Virus record (IMG/VR): IMGVR_UViG_3300021379_000425
Span: 21,253-85,252 of that record
DNA: 64,000 nt
DNA from: a virus
Direction: 5' to 3' (one strand)
Part shown: in pieces, positions 24,247 to 31,976 of the stretch
Layout: every line of letters starts with the position of its first letter
Position numbering within the stretch: the stretch's first letter is position 1
Position numbers and translations under genes: made by a program
The notes under the pieces: generated by a model
Told to the model about the DNA's origin: nothing
What the model saw: the letters and a program-made list of their open reading frames with translations, nothing else
The model's database searches: none

Positions 24247-25400
24247 TGTTCTTCCTCCTTGATGTTCTTGTCACCGTATGCACACTCACCGCAGATGAAT
24301 TCCTTCTCGGTCTTATCCCACATAGTAATCTCAATGTTGTCTTTCATCTGCTTGCACTCGGAACATTGCACAGTTGTGTAGTCGAACTTGATTTTGTTCT
24401 GTGATGCAACACACTGTATGCAAGTACCCGACTGATAGATACCATCAATGATGTTGATTGTTTCGGGAGTCATGTCATCTCGGTAGTCCTTCTCGTCACC
24501 GCATGTGTCACAGTAGGTTGTACCACTAGGCAACTCGAAGTAGTCACAGGCTGAACAGTGAGTCTTGTCAGCCATAGGAGATTTACAACAAGGGCATTTA
24601 CCATAGTTGTCAAACAGTATGTCCATACCATCATCGTAATACTCTTCTTCAAATTCAAGGTAATCGTCAAAGGTATAAACAAAATCATCTATACCAGTGG
24701 TGGCTTTGGGAAAATTTGTATCACCGCCCCACTTAGAACCGATAGTCATGTCACCGACAGGCAACTGACACACATCAGCAATGTACTGCAACTGTGCTTG
24801 AGTCTCAACTGCATGATGACAATAGACATCACGAACCCAACGCACGATGTCACTGGCTGAGTTGTAGTCGCCACGCTTGTCATCGCATAGAAGGTAGCGA
24901 AGGATAGACAACTGAACACCAGTACGACCATGACCGCCAGCACACTGAGTAGAGATAGTCTTGATACCATGAACACGGATGTCACGAGTAAGTGCATACC
25001 AAAACTCAGCACCACTAGCAGGGATACCAAAGTCGGGGAAGTCAAGGTGTATGAACAGTGGGTCTTTGGGTGGCTGAACAATAGCGTCAGCGCAAGACCA
25101 ACCATCGGGTACAGTAGTCTCGTCAGCGATAGCAGTTTTGGACTTGCCCCATGCAGTCATAGTTTCACTAGCACCAATGGAGAGGTCGGGCAGTGGAGTC
25201 ATAGTCCACCAGCCACCTTGTCTGTTACGACCACCGCCATGTACAGTGATGCCGTCATGTGTAGTGAACACGACTGGCATACCAGTGTGGCATTGTGGTT
25301 TAGGTTCGTATGGTTTCTTCATATTGTTCACCTTAGTTTTCTTGTTAGTCCATTTGTGTAGTTTCGTTTGTTGTTTCTTTATCTTGTTCTTCTTTCCCAT
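24243..25400 (-). CDS. Cys-phosphatase with C-terminal zinc ribbons
   Basis: A 385-residue protein. The first 30 residues are Lys-rich and may bind nucleic acid. The phosphatase domain spans about 60-210 with P-loop TQCAGGHGRTGVQ (Cys153, Arg159). Residues 260-380 hold at least five Cys pairs (CPCC, CSAC, CDTC, CIQC, CSEC, CGEC), likely three zinc ribbons. The combination of a tyrosine-phosphatase-like loop and ribbons is unusual and suggests a nucleic-acid or ribosome-directed phosphatase. It lies two bases downstream of the PEP-utilizer-like gene, in the same operon. Confidence 0.75.
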   Translation of the reverse strand: MGKKNKIKKQQTKLHKWTNKKTKVNNMKKPYEPKPQCHTGMPVVFTTHDGITVHGGGRNRQGGWWTMTPLPDLSIGASETMTAWGKSKTAIADETTVPDGWSCADAIVQPPKDPLFIHLDFPDFGIPASGAEFWYALTRDIRVHGIKTISTQCAGGHGRTGVQLSILRYLLCDDKRGDYNSASDIVRWVRDVYCHHAVETQAQLQYIADVCQLPVGDMTIGSKWGGDTNFPKATTGIDDFVYTFDDYLEFEEEYYDDGMDILFDNYGKCPCCKSPMADKTHCSACDYFELPSGTTYCDTCGDEKDYRDDMTPETINIIDGIYQSGTCIQCVASQNKIKFDYTTVQCSECKQMKDNIEITMWDKTEKEFICGECAYGDKNIKEEEQ

Positions 25401-25402
25401 GT

Positions 25403-27691
25403 TTATTCCTCCATCACTGACGAGACTATTTTGCTTTGTATGTACTTAGCGAACTCAGTGAAGAGTTGCCAAAGTGTAAGGCTAGTTTCTTCAATACCAC
25501 TAAGGTATTCTTTAGCGTGTTTTGTTAGTTTGTTGTAGAGTAGTAAATCCTTTTGAGTCATGTTGACAATACCTGTGCTGATGTATGTAGCATTGCTAGT
25601 TGTCAACCACTGCGGGTTGTGCATACAATACTCATTAGCAAAGGCAAGGAAGTATGGATTAGGTTCACCGTATGCTTCCCTAAACTTAACGACCTTCTCT
25701 TCCGACTCAGGCTTAGGTAGAGTGAGACTTGTATCTTCGTGGTACGCAGTAGCCATGTGAGATGGTGATGCTTCAACTTGCTTCTTCTTCTCCGTATGAC
25801 AGATAGGACAGTTCTCGACACCACACATGATGTGCTTCTGCCCTACCGTCTGTGGTGGATGTCGGAAGCCTTGAGTAAGTACATCCCTGTATGTAGCAAG
25901 GAATGGTGTAACCTCACCAGTCTTGGTGAACTTCTTCACGCTGTCAAAGATAGGTTGAATGGAATGGAGAGCAGGCAATGGTTCGTTGCCAATGTGTTGC
26001 TCGTAGACATCCATAGCAACTGCGTATATCTTGAAGAACATGTTAGGCTCTACTTGTATATTGTTCGGGTCAGTACCCCAGTCAATTGCTTTCTTATCCA
26101 TGAACTTGTTGAAGAAGAAACCATTGTTGTGTACTGCATGTTCAAGTGCGTTGGCTTTGTCAATGAGTGTCATGAGATTGTCACGGCTACCATCAGCCCA
26201 GTAGTCCTTGAGTGCATCAATCGCTTCGATGCCCATGCGAACAGTCTTGGAGTATGCCTTACCACCGTAGCCACTAGACCATTGTAAGTTGAACACTTGG
26301 TCTAGCATCTGCATCATGAAGTCCATTGACTCGCAATCAAGTGGCTTGCCCTCGATGTTGAGATAGTATGATTGTCTCTCATGCATAGAGCGAGAGTGTA
26401 TCTCACTCCACTCAGTATCGTAAGCATAACGAGCGAGTGCATATGGTATGAAGTTAGAGCCAGTAGTCCTTGACTTAGCGTGGCGTAACTCACCGAGAGA
26501 TACTGCGTAAGTCGCTTGGATAATCCAGCCAACGAATGCACCACCGAGCAGTGCAATGGTTTGTGGTTCAGCAGTAGGTCCACCTGCATACTGATGGAAT
26601 GGATTGGATAGGTAGCCATGTTGTCTAGCGAATCTTCGATAGCCAATCTGCAAGCCAGCATCGAACTGTTCCTTGAAGTCATAAGGGTCGTAAGGTTGTG
26701 GCTCGTATGTACCATCATTGTCAAGGACAACCCAGCCAGCCGCCGCCTGTGTCCACTGCTGACCGACCTCGACATCAAGTGATGCAATGTATGGAACATT
26801 GTACTTGAGACACTGTGTTGCATGATGGGATAGGTGAGTGCCGTTGTTGTGACACACCACTGAACCATCGGGCATACCATTACGAAGTGCCTCTTCCATC
26901 TTGTCTAGTTGTTCTTCACTTGAGTCCTCGACTAAGTGAATATGTTTGACTGTGATTCTGTCAACACCATGAAATGTACCACTGATTGTCACACCCGCAG
27001 GAGCAGGAACAATAGGTTGTACACCATCACAACCACGCAGTTGCACGAGGTAGGACAGTGGCTCAACGAGTGATGACCTTCTAGTATTCTTGTCGCTTAT
27101 AGAAGCAACGAACTCCAACTGAATGTTTTCGGGTGTGAGATTCATTTGCTCGAAGTCATGGTTGATGTTGGTATCCTTGCCTTGTGCAAGTGGGATAGCA
27201 AACTTGAGTCCATCCTTACCAGCAGTGATACCATTGTTGTCACGCCCCATGTAGATGTAGTTGTTAGGTGCAACTACGGCTGATGCGAATGCATCAATGT
27301 AAGGCATAGCAATGATACAACCATTGGGGTCAGTGAACCCATGCTCGTACTCCTTGACTGCTGACTGGTCTTCGCCTAGCATACACTCGGCAATGTTGAG
27401 GACAGCATCCTTGTACTCCTGTTCATTGTGTACTGCAACAGACTCAAGCACACCCGCACGAGGGTTGAGTGGACAAGCACGAATGAACTGTGGGAAGTTG
27501 ACCCACTCGAAAACCATATCATGTAGTGTGTATGCCAGTGCTGTGTACGCATCTTGACAAGTCTGTTCTGTGACCTCACCCACTACGAGGTCGAACCTCT
27601 TAGTCTCAGGTACATTCCAGTTAGTCCAACTGTTGTAGTCGCTCTTCAATGCGTTGTATGTTTCTAATGCTTTTGCTTTTTGACTCATCAT
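25403..27691 (-). CDS. Large protein with PEP-utilizer (phosphohistidine swivel)-like domain
   Basis: A 762-residue protein. Around residues 275-325 it matches the swivelling phosphohistidine domain of PEP synthase, PPDK and rifampin phosphotransferase: GSVVCHNNGTHLSHHATQ, then NVPYIAS and GWVVLDNDGTYEP. His289 would be the phospho-carrier. Just before, EPLSYLVQLRG resembles the end of the ATP-grasp domain in that family. An upstream ATP-binding part is possible but diverged. The C-terminal 400 residues are helical with a CPICH zinc-like motif near 630. The exact reaction is unknown. Starts at the second ATG behind promoter copy 6. Confidence 0.45.
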   Translation of the reverse strand: MMSQKAKALETYNALKSDYNSWTNWNVPETKRFDLVVGEVTEQTCQDAYTALAYTLHDMVFEWVNFPQFIRACPLNPRAGVLESVAVHNEQEYKDAVLNIAECMLGEDQSAVKEYEHGFTDPNGCIIAMPYIDAFASAVVAPNNYIYMGRDNNGITAGKDGLKFAIPLAQGKDTNINHDFEQMNLTPENIQLEFVASISDKNTRRSSLVEPLSYLVQLRGCDGVQPIVPAPAGVTISGTFHGVDRITVKHIHLVEDSSEEQLDKMEEALRNGMPDGSVVCHNNGTHLSHHATQCLKYNVPYIASLDVEVGQQWTQAAAGWVVLDNDGTYEPQPYDPYDFKEQFDAGLQIGYRRFARQHGYLSNPFHQYAGGPTAEPQTIALLGGAFVGWIIQATYAVSLGELRHAKSRTTGSNFIPYALARYAYDTEWSEIHSRSMHERQSYYLNIEGKPLDCESMDFMMQMLDQVFNLQWSSGYGGKAYSKTVRMGIEAIDALKDYWADGSRDNLMTLIDKANALEHAVHNNGFFFNKFMDKKAIDWGTDPNNIQVEPNMFFKIYAVAMDVYEQHIGNEPLPALHSIQPIFDSVKKFTKTGEVTPFLATYRDVLTQGFRHPPQTVGQKHIMCGVENCPICHTEKKKQVEASPSHMATAYHEDTSLTLPKPESEEKVVKFREAYGEPNPYFLAFANEYCMHNPQWLTTSNATYISTGIVNMTQKDLLLYNKLTKHAKEYLSGIEETSLTLWQLFTEFAKYIQSKIVSSVMEE

Positions 27692-27709
27692 TGTTATCAT
27701 CTCTCAATT

Positions 27710-27729
27710 CTTTAGTAGTTTAAATAGTC
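27710..27729 (-). promoter_or_regulatory. Conserved archaeal promoter cassette, copy 6 (variant)
   Basis: CTTTAGTAGTTTAAATAGTC; two bases differ from the main form, TATA box intact. About 30 bases from the ATG at 27691. It overlaps nothing but the two-base gap after the gene at 27731. Confidence 0.82.
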
Positions 27730-27730
27730 C

Positions 27731-27913
27731 TCAATTCTCAAAGGCTTTCTCTCTCATGTATGCTTCGTGGTTCTGTGATAGGAAATCCTTGATGGCTTCT
27801 TCCCTGCTGTAACCAATGTAGAACTTGTCTGTATAGAAGCCCTCGATTATATCACTCACTAGGTATGCCCCATGTTTTTCTTTTACCGTTATTCTATCTC
27901 TTGCGTATGTCAT
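27731..27913 (-). CDS. Small protein, 60 residues
   Basis: A beta-beta-beta-alpha mini-fold (RITVKEKHGAYLVSDIIEG, YIGYSREEAIKDFLSQN), like other one-sheet phage proteins in this block. Starts by ATGA overlap with the DDEE* gene upstream. Function unknown. Confidence 0.55.
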   Translation of the reverse strand: MTYARDRITVKEKHGAYLVSDIIEGFYTDKFYIGYSREEAIKDFLSQNHEAYMREKAFEN

Positions 27914-28080
27914 TCTTCATCATCTCCCCAGTATTGTAGTCTCTTTCTTCCAGCAGGTAGGCTTGTTATTTTCTTCACTAATTCTTCTCTATTTACTTTA
28001 TAGGATTGTAAATACCACATGCAATTAACAATGTAATCTATTTCATCCTGTGATATTATTATCCAATCTGCGTCAGTCAT
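27910..28080 (-). CDS. Small protein, 56 residues
   Basis: The frame starts MTDADWIIISQDEID and ends RLQYWGDDEE, overlapping the genes on both sides by ATGA. Mostly helical with a basic middle (LVKKITSLPAGRKR). The double overlap and GGGATGAAGA site support coding. No family recognised. Confidence 0.6.
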   Translation of the reverse strand: MTDADWIIISQDEIDYIVNCMWYLQSYKVNREELVKKITSLPAGRKRLQYWGDDEE

Positions 28081-28256
28081 TCTTCATCCCTCCATATCTT
28101 AGGGTATCTGTCGTGTCCTACACAAACACAACATAGTGAAACAGATTTCATATCGTAGTTGTTTAGATAGTCTTCTTTGTCATCGTTACCATTGGGTACA
28201 CAGACCTCGACTTCAATGAGTTCGCCTAGACTTTGCTTACAATAATCGCAGTTCAT
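28077..28256 (-). CDS. Small zinc-ribbon protein, 59 residues
   Basis: Starts MNCDYCKQSLGE and has CCVCVGHDRYP near the end: a four-Cys ribbon separated by an acidic loop. Ends RDEE with an ATGA overlap to the next gene. Confidence 0.6.
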   Translation of the reverse strand: MNCDYCKQSLGELIEVEVCVPNGNDDKEDYLNNYDMKSVSLCCVCVGHDRYPKIWRDEE

Positions 28257-28262
28257 TCTTCA

Positions 28263-28463
28263 TCACTCCTGCCTGTTCCAGTATTCATCTTTCTTATCCC
28301 ATTTCCAGTACCAGCCACCGACTTCAAGGATGACTGAGTGGTAATGTACTAGGCTGTAAAAAGCACTGTCAATATTTACCGAGTGTCCTTCTTCTTGTAG
28401 GTCTTGAAGCAAGTCAATGCAAGCCTTCAATGCGTTCTCTATTTGTTCTTGTTTGTTATTCAT
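28263..28463 (-). CDS. Small helical protein, 66 residues
   Basis: Helix (QEQIENALKACIDLLQDLQEE) followed by aromatic strands (YSLVHYHSVILEV, WYWKW). Start at 28463 overlaps the EEEE* end of the gene upstream; an extended frame to 28487 is rejected. Confidence 0.55.
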   Translation of the reverse strand: MNNKQEQIENALKACIDLLQDLQEEGHSVNIDSAFYSLVHYHSVILEVGGWYWKWDKKDEYWNRQE

Positions 28464-28738
28464 TCTTCTTCCTCCGTGTTCAACCATGCGTCAATCAATT
28501 CATTGAGCAGTCCACTTCCAACACCCCATGTCCTGTCTGCATAATCGAATGCCCAAAGGATAGTCTCTTTGCAGTACACATCGGGTGTCTCTTCTATCAA
28601 AGCAATCAAGTCTCGCATTGCGTCTTGACTGTAAGTACCACCACCACCGTACCCCGTAAGGTGCATCATTGTTTCAGGGTCAAGCATGTATTCCATACCG
28701 TTTCTTATCTCTTCCATTGTCGTAAATCCGTGTCTCAT
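28460..28738 (-). CDS. Unknown protein, 92 residues
   Basis: Helical, Met- and Asp-rich, with a Gly run (TGYGGGGTYSQDAM). The C-terminal helix is LLNELIDAWLNTEEEE. Coupled by ATGA both sides. No family recognised. Confidence 0.55.
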   Translation of the reverse strand: MRHGFTTMEEIRNGMEYMLDPETMMHLTGYGGGGTYSQDAMRDLIALIEETPDVYCKETILWAFDYADRTWGVGSGLLNELIDAWLNTEEEE

Positions 28739-29019
28739 TCTTCTTCACCTTCCTCTTCGTAAAACTCAATTTTGTAGTGCGTGTCTTTTGGTAAGTCAAC
28801 CACATTGACTTTCCATTTACCTGTTACTATGTTCAGCAACTCACGACCTGTTAGGTAGGGCATCAGTACTGCTTGTTGCCATAAGCGAACAGCCATGTCA
28901 CGAGATTCTTTATTGTAATTAGTTGCCCGCCAGTTCATGTTGTATTCTATTAGGCTAGGTTGTATTATTGAATCCTTATTCCATCGTAGTGTCTTTGTTA
29001 CTTTCATTGTTACTTTCAT
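28735..29019 (-). CDS. Unknown protein, 94 residues
   Basis: Basic N-terminus with repeated MKVT (from a short DNA repeat AAAGTAACA), a helix (DMAVRLWQQAVLMPYLTG) and an acidic end EEGEEE. The ATG at 29019 is chosen because it lies 30 bases from the TATA centre of copy 7; 29028 would be upstream of the transcript start. Confidence 0.5.
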   Translation of the reverse strand: MKVTMKVTKTLRWNKDSIIQPSLIEYNMNWRATNYNKESRDMAVRLWQQAVLMPYLTGRELLNIVTGKWKVNVVDLPKDTHYKIEFYEEEGEEE

Positions 29020-29037
29020 CTTAATCATCTCTCAATT

Positions 29038-29057
29038 CTTTATCAGTTTAAATAGTC
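29038..29057 (-). promoter_or_regulatory. Conserved archaeal promoter cassette, copy 7
   Basis: Exact copy. The TATA box ATTTAAAC contains the stop codon of the upstream gene (…LTI followed by TAA at 29048), another case of promoter bases shared with a gene end. Confidence 0.85.
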
Positions 29058-29374
29058 AGCCTTCCATCTTCCTTTGCATGTTGAATGAACCAATCACTTA
29101 GCAACTCATTCTCATACAACCACTGGTACAGACGAGGGGGTAAGTCTGCTACGCCATCGTAGTCACTCAGTTTGTTATCGTCAAACCAAAGCCCACCTTC
29201 CGCATAGAACCTGTTGCCTCCTGTTTCTATGTCGTACCATTCAAGTCCACCTCTTTGTCTCTCAAGGTCAACCCAGCATGTTAGTTTCATCGTAGCAGGT
29301 TGTGGCTTAGTAGCACCCCAACTTCCTTCGTGAAACACTTGTTCTTCTTGTTCGCTATCGTAATCGTATCTCAT
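29048..29374 (-). CDS. Unknown protein, 108 residues
   Basis: Acidic N-terminus (MRYDYDSEQEEQ), then a beta-rich part (LTCWVDLERQRGGLEWYD) and a Trp/Leu helix (LPPRLYQWLYENELLSDWF). Start at 29374 follows AGGAGGAATAAAC. Function unknown. Confidence 0.55.
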   Translation of the reverse strand: MRYDYDSEQEEQVFHEGSWGATKPQPATMKLTCWVDLERQRGGLEWYDIETGGNRFYAEGGLWFDDNKLSDYDGVADLPPRLYQWLYENELLSDWFIQHAKEDGRLTI

Positions 29375-29376
29375 GT

Positions 29377-29769
29377 TTATTCCTCCTGTGTGCATAAGTG
29401 GTCGTAGTCCTCGTCAGTTACTCTCATGTCCTTGAGATGAATCATCTCGCAGTCAAGTGTGATGTAATCGAAGTGCATCGGATAATACTTCTCCGTTGTT
29501 TCGGGGTCATCATCATAAGCCCAAAACATCTCATCATCATGTGGTAGTCTTTCTAATGTAGCAATCCAATTCCCATCCAAGTACAGGTTAATGAAGTTGT
29601 ATGAGTAACCGTTATCACCGTAGTCTGTGTATGATAACCTGTCCTTACTCCAATCAACTAGCATACGGAAGTCAAGCGTTTCTTTGTCAACGCATTCCAT
29701 TACATCCCCGTCATATGAAGAGCGACCTCTACCCTCACAGAAGTATATTTGATTCTTTACCATGCTCAT
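29377..29769 (-). CDS. Unknown protein, 130 residues
   Basis: Asp/Tyr-rich, largely beta (NFINLYLDGNWIATLERL, YITLDCEMIHLKDMRV). Starts MSMVKNQIYF after GAGGTGATTGC, overlapping the previous gene. No motif recognised. Confidence 0.55.
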   Translation of the reverse strand: MSMVKNQIYFCEGRGRSSYDGDVMECVDKETLDFRMLVDWSKDRLSYTDYGDNGYSYNFINLYLDGNWIATLERLPHDDEMFWAYDDDPETTEKYYPMHFDYITLDCEMIHLKDMRVTDEDYDHLCTQEE

Positions 29770-29984
29770 GCAATCACCTCTTGTGCGTCAGCGTAGCCAC
29801 CGTTGTTGTCTCGCACATCCTCAATGCACCACGCCTTGAACTCATCATGCGAGCCAAACAATTCCCAGTCACCAGCCATGATGTGATAGGTGTAGCGTAC
29901 GCCATCGTGATTGATGCTCACCGACTTGGTACTGAAACACACCGATGTTTGGAATAGGTTCTCGTATGCTTGTGGTCCTATCAT
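29766..29984 (-). CDS. Unknown small protein, 72 residues
   Basis: One beta hairpin (KSVSINHDGVRYTYHIMAG) and a helix with Cys. Its two ends carry the repeated junction GGTGATTGCATG, translated as the C-terminal VIA of both this gene and the one upstream. Confidence 0.55.
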   Translation of the reverse strand: MIGPQAYENLFQTSVCFSTKSVSINHDGVRYTYHIMAGDWELFGSHDEFKAWCIEDVRDNNGGYADAQEVIA

Positions 29985-30334
29985 GCAATCACCGCCGTAA
30001 GTGTGTCCTCATCATCAGCAAGCACGAACCTATTGACTACGAAGCCATTGGTGTCAGCCCAAATGGTAAGCCTGCCATATGATGCAAGCGAGGTAGTGTC
30101 CTCTTCGATGAGCCTTGCCTTGTCCATGACTGTGTGATGGTCGGCGTAAAGTATGGTAGATACATATGCAAGTGTGGTGTGACCAGTCTCAATAAGATAC
30201 ATGTATCTGTTCCAGCCCATGCCCTGCGTGTACTTCTTAGTGAACCCAGTATCCATACGAGATGCTGATGGTGGTACGAAACCTAATGGGTTGGTACTGT
30301 TGTGGTATGTTGTGTCGATTATCTTGTAGTTCAT
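29981..30334 (-). CDS. Unknown protein, 117 residues
   Basis: Begins MNYKIIDTTYHNSTNPLG; mixed alpha/beta with a Tyr/Met-rich centre and a C-terminal strand pair (SYGRLTIWADTNGFVVNRF). The ATG at 30334 lies about 24 bases from the TATA centre of copy 8, so the message is probably leaderless. First gene transcribed leftwards from the hub. Function unknown. Confidence 0.55.
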   Translation of the reverse strand: MNYKIIDTTYHNSTNPLGFVPPSASRMDTGFTKKYTQGMGWNRYMYLIETGHTTLAYVSTILYADHHTVMDKARLIEEDTTSLASYGRLTIWADTNGFVVNRFVLADDEDTLTAVIA

Positions 30335-30346
30335 CAACCTTGAATT

Positions 30347-30366
30347 CTTTAGCAGTTTAAATAGTC
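30347..30366 (-). promoter_or_regulatory. Conserved archaeal promoter cassette, copy 8 (variant)
   Basis: CTTTAGCAGTTTAAATAGTC; one or two bases differ from the main form. Drives the gene at 29981-30334, with the ATG at the expected transcript start. It stands just left of repeat array A. Confidence 0.85.
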
Positions 30367-30411
30367 AAGGCTTCAGTCCATCGGTTTTTGCTTTGCTCAC
30401 TATGTTTAGAA

Positions 30412-30682
30412 TGTTCACAATGTTCATCAGTATGTTCATCAATTTTGAGCATGTTCATTATGTCATTACACCCCTACAATAATATGTGATTCTCCCCCTA
30501 CGAATGTTCATTATTACTATATCCTATACTCATATATATTATAGAGAGTAGGAGTACTATGAAAATGAGCAAAGCCTGTGAGATTTTCCCTATGTAATTG
30601 AAGCAAGGTATTGAGCATGAACAATGTTCATTTTTAGTGAACATGGTGGTGAACAAAGTGAACAAAGTGGGCATCTTGAACA
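30412..30682. repeat. Symmetric TGTTCA/TGAACA array A with AT-rich core
   Basis: TGTTCA occurs at 30412, 30421, 30433, 30452, 30505 and 30625; TGAACA at 30618, 30638, 30650, 30659 and 30677. The left half is thus nearly all TGTTCA and the right half nearly all its complement, making a long interrupted inverted repeat. The centre is an AT-rich stretch (about 30511-30545) followed by AGAGTAGGAGTACTATGAAA at 30545-30564. No gene is seen here. The design suits a replication origin with initiator sites, or a large operator. Confidence 0.85.
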
Positions 30683-30689
30683 TGTGATA

Positions 30690-30988
30690 TTAATTGCTTT
30701 TCAGTAGGTGAATATTAATTGCTTCTCGATAGGCGTTTGATGTGGGGAAATGAAAGCCTCCCCTTCCCATGTGAAGTGAATACCATCAGCCTCATAAGCG
30801 GGGGTACAGGAAATGCGCTTCTCTCGCACTCGAAAAAGGCTGAGAAAAATACAGGCGGGGTTGTAGGAGAGGCATACTCTTCCCAACCCATATGGGTGCG
30901 ATGCAATTACTCGCAAGGCTGTCAGTTAGACAGGCGCAAGCGAGGCATCGTTACCCCTTGCGAATTGCGCTATGCGAATTTTTGCGAT
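30690..30988. other. GC-rich intergenic segment without convincing genes
   Basis: Follows array A and differs in base use from its surroundings (many G/C runs, CGCAAG repeats). Contains the palindrome ACCCATATGGGT at 30886-30897, which recurs at 32067-32078. Possible short frames on both strands lack ribosome sites and typical protein composition. No tRNA cloverleaf was found by eye; a structured RNA cannot be excluded. Confidence 0.5.
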
Positions 30989-31027
30989 AAAAAAAGCCCC
31001 CCGCACCCCCACAGGGGTACGAGGGGC
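30989..31027 (-). terminator. Intrinsic-type terminator after the gene at 31074
   Basis: On the minus strand: GCCCC...CCCC, loop TGT, GGGG...GGGGC, then seven T (30995-30989). A GC-rich hairpin plus U-tract, placed 47 bases downstream of the stop at 31074. It would end the short minus-strand transcript of the hub before array A. Confidence 0.7.
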
Positions 31028-31073
31028 GAACTCGGCTAACCGCCGTACTACTTCACTCGGCTACGAGTTATGC

Positions 31074-31952
31074 TCAAGAGAGCATGTCAGGTGTGAGTTT
31101 GCTGATGTTCTCAGTGATGTACTGCAATGCTTTGGCTTTGGTCTTGGACTCAGCCTCGGATGCACCCATGTCTCTAGCGACTCTCTTGATTGTGGAGTGG
31201 TGCTTGCCCTCGATTACTGCAAGTGCATGTTGACCTGCTTCTTGATGACCTTCGTTGCCCAGTGATGTACCTTGCTCGTACACAAACTTGCTTGCTTCCT
31301 CAAGTCTGTCTTGCTTCTTAACAGCCCACCAGTCTTGCCCGTACTTGTTTCTTGCCCACGCTTTCTTAGCCTTAGCCTTAGATGGGTATGGGATTGCTTG
31401 TCCTTGCTTGTCACCTTTTGCGTATACAACACCTTGAGCGAAGAATGCTTCACCAGCCTTGAGTGTGTCTGCAAGTTTGTTCGCTTTACCCAGCCTCTTG
31501 AGTGTCCTGCGGTAGTTGCCTAGAATGTGGAAAGCACCGTTTCTCTCAATGCCTGCATTGTTACCCTTGCTAGGTGTGTAAGGGAGTGAGAAGAGTTTAG
31601 CCATGTGCGCTCTTGTGTTCCAAAATGCAGGTATTTTGTTCCTCATTGCAACAGGTGTGCAAGGGTCTTCTCTCAAGTCCATGAGCATCATGCCCAAGTT
31701 AACCAGTTGTTCAGCAGTGAACTCGTTGTGTGTGTACACAACTGTCTTGTCTGCGCCTTTGCCGACTTGCTTGCTGTCGAACTCAGGTGTGCCTGCTTGT
31801 ACGCTTGCTTGTGTAAGTGGTAGTACGCAAGTCTTGGACTTGCTCGCTAGGAATGCTCCTATGCGTTCACCCACCCCCGTCATTTGGTTAGCGTATGCTA
31901 CGGTTCGGTCTATGTTATCTGTGCTTATGGGTATCATGTATTTGTTTGCCAT
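31074..31952 (-). CDS. Unknown hub protein, 292 residues, possible C-terminal HTH
   Basis: Starts at the ATG at 31952 behind GGAGGTTAAGAAC; the open frame to 32012 only reads through the promoter. Lys/Ala-rich with an even charge spread. A helix-turn-helix-like end (HSTIKRVARDMGASEAESK) suggests DNA binding, and KAKAKKAWARNKYG gives a basic patch. Its transcript is isolated, with its own palindromic promoter and terminator between the two gene blocks. That is a position typical of a replication initiator or master regulator, but no family is recognised. Confidence 0.6.
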   Translation of the reverse strand: MANKYMIPISTDNIDRTVAYANQMTGVGERIGAFLASKSKTCVLPLTQASVQAGTPEFDSKQVGKGADKTVVYTHNEFTAEQLVNLGMMLMDLREDPCTPVAMRNKIPAFWNTRAHMAKLFSLPYTPSKGNNAGIERNGAFHILGNYRRTLKRLGKANKLADTLKAGEAFFAQGVVYAKGDKQGQAIPYPSKAKAKKAWARNKYGQDWWAVKKQDRLEEASKFVYEQGTSLGNEGHQEAGQHALAVIEGKHHSTIKRVARDMGASEAESKTKAKALQYITENISKLTPDMLS

Positions 31953-31976
31953 GTTCTTAACCTCCACCCTTCGATT

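Noticed and set aside
30559-30597. Short peptide starting ATGAAAATGAGC in the core of array A
   Set aside because: In array B the same start is followed at once by a stop (ATG AAA AAA TGA), so the conserved core is not coding.
30412-30682. Array A as a CRISPR
   Set aside because: Repeats are only 6 bases, spacing is irregular and both orientations are present; no cas genes in the window. Same for array B.
30701-30916. Minus-strand frame of 71 codons in the GC-rich gap
   Set aside because: No binding site or promoter at the right distance, atypical composition, and another frame of similar quality exists on the opposite strand (30719-31039).
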